Of a stretch of DNA of 64,000 nucleotides, positions 64,000-64,000 are shown piece after piece. The stretch comes from Rhodanobacter sp. OK091. Its GTDB lineage: Bacteria; Pseudomonadota; Gammaproteobacteria; Xanthomonadales; Rhodanobacteraceae. Position 1 is the first letter of the stretch; every line of letters begins with the position of its first letter. Made by a program: the position numbers and the translations under genes. The stretch is taken from contig NZ_FRCH01000001.1 of assembly GCF_900142825.1 (NCBI RefSeq), positions 2,046,001 to 2,110,000 of the forward strand, written 5' to 3'. The notes beneath the pieces are model-generated. The model did no database searches. It saw only the letters and a program-made list of their open reading frames with translations, and was not told the origin of the DNA.

Positions 64000-64000
64000 T

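Noticed and set aside
1-64000. tRNA, rRNA, CRISPR arrays and insertion sequences with transposase genes
   Set aside because: None was seen by reading both strands; a tRNA scan could still find a divergent one.

Overview
The window is GC-rich, densely coded double-stranded DNA from a gammaproteobacterium. It is most likely a member of the Xanthomonadales, and the Rhodanobacter/Dyella-type branch is my best guess. That guess rests on gene content (TonB-receptor sugar locus with a flavin halogenase, NdvB-type glucan synthase, E. coli-type Pgm, rsmG-parA-parB) and on dispersed GTAGGAGCCCGCT...GCGGGCGATGC repeats. No rRNA, tRNA or CRISPR array was found.

Layout. 1-1.4 kb: end of a UPF0149 gene and a pirin gene. 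1.4-11.8 kb: a minus-strand carbohydrate-uptake locus read as lacI > TonB receptor > terminator > tryptophan-halogenase-like flavoenzyme > PF10091 (GH144-like) secreted glucanase > sugar-binding lipoprotein > two permeases, with stop/start overlaps at most junctions. 12.5-18.3 kb: an SPFH protein, rsmG, parA and parB, with a GH1 beta-glucosidase and a divergent MalK/MsmX-type ATPase lying between rsmG and parA. LacI-type operators sit before lacI and between GH1 and the ATPase, so the two sugar blocks look like one regulon. The ATPase would power the permeases about 11 kb away. A beta-1,2-glucan or related glucan is my inferred substrate.

18.3-33.4 kb: mostly housekeeping and membrane genes: GT2 glycosyltransferase, DUF488, patatin phospholipase, SLC13 transporter, WYL regulator, a membrane protein of unknown function, DUF481 outer-membrane protein, hemC, a Bax inhibitor-1-like protein, and an OMF-MFP-RND efflux operon. 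33.5-42.4 kb: central carbon genes on the minus strand, read zwf > HAD phosphatase > tal > pgi > pgm > tkt, with repeat elements around pgm. 42.5-45.2 kb: small minus-strand accessory genes (two GNATs, a cupin, a frameshifted VOC protein, an ABM-fold protein) separated by sequences resembling integron attC sites, with no integrase seen. 45.4-54.0 kb: one 2876-codon cyclic beta-1,2-glucan synthase (GT84, PF10091, GH94).

54.2-64 kb: GNAT, PAS-GGDEF-EAL protein, a conserved protein of unknown function, FadI-like thiolase, TonB C-terminal protein, a 0.7-kb element built of inverted palindromes, a phospholipase-D-family lipoprotein, SixA and a truncated gene. The features most worth follow-up are the split glucan regulon (which shares a window with the glucan synthase), the attC-like cluster, and the palindrome-rich element at 60.6-61.3 kb.
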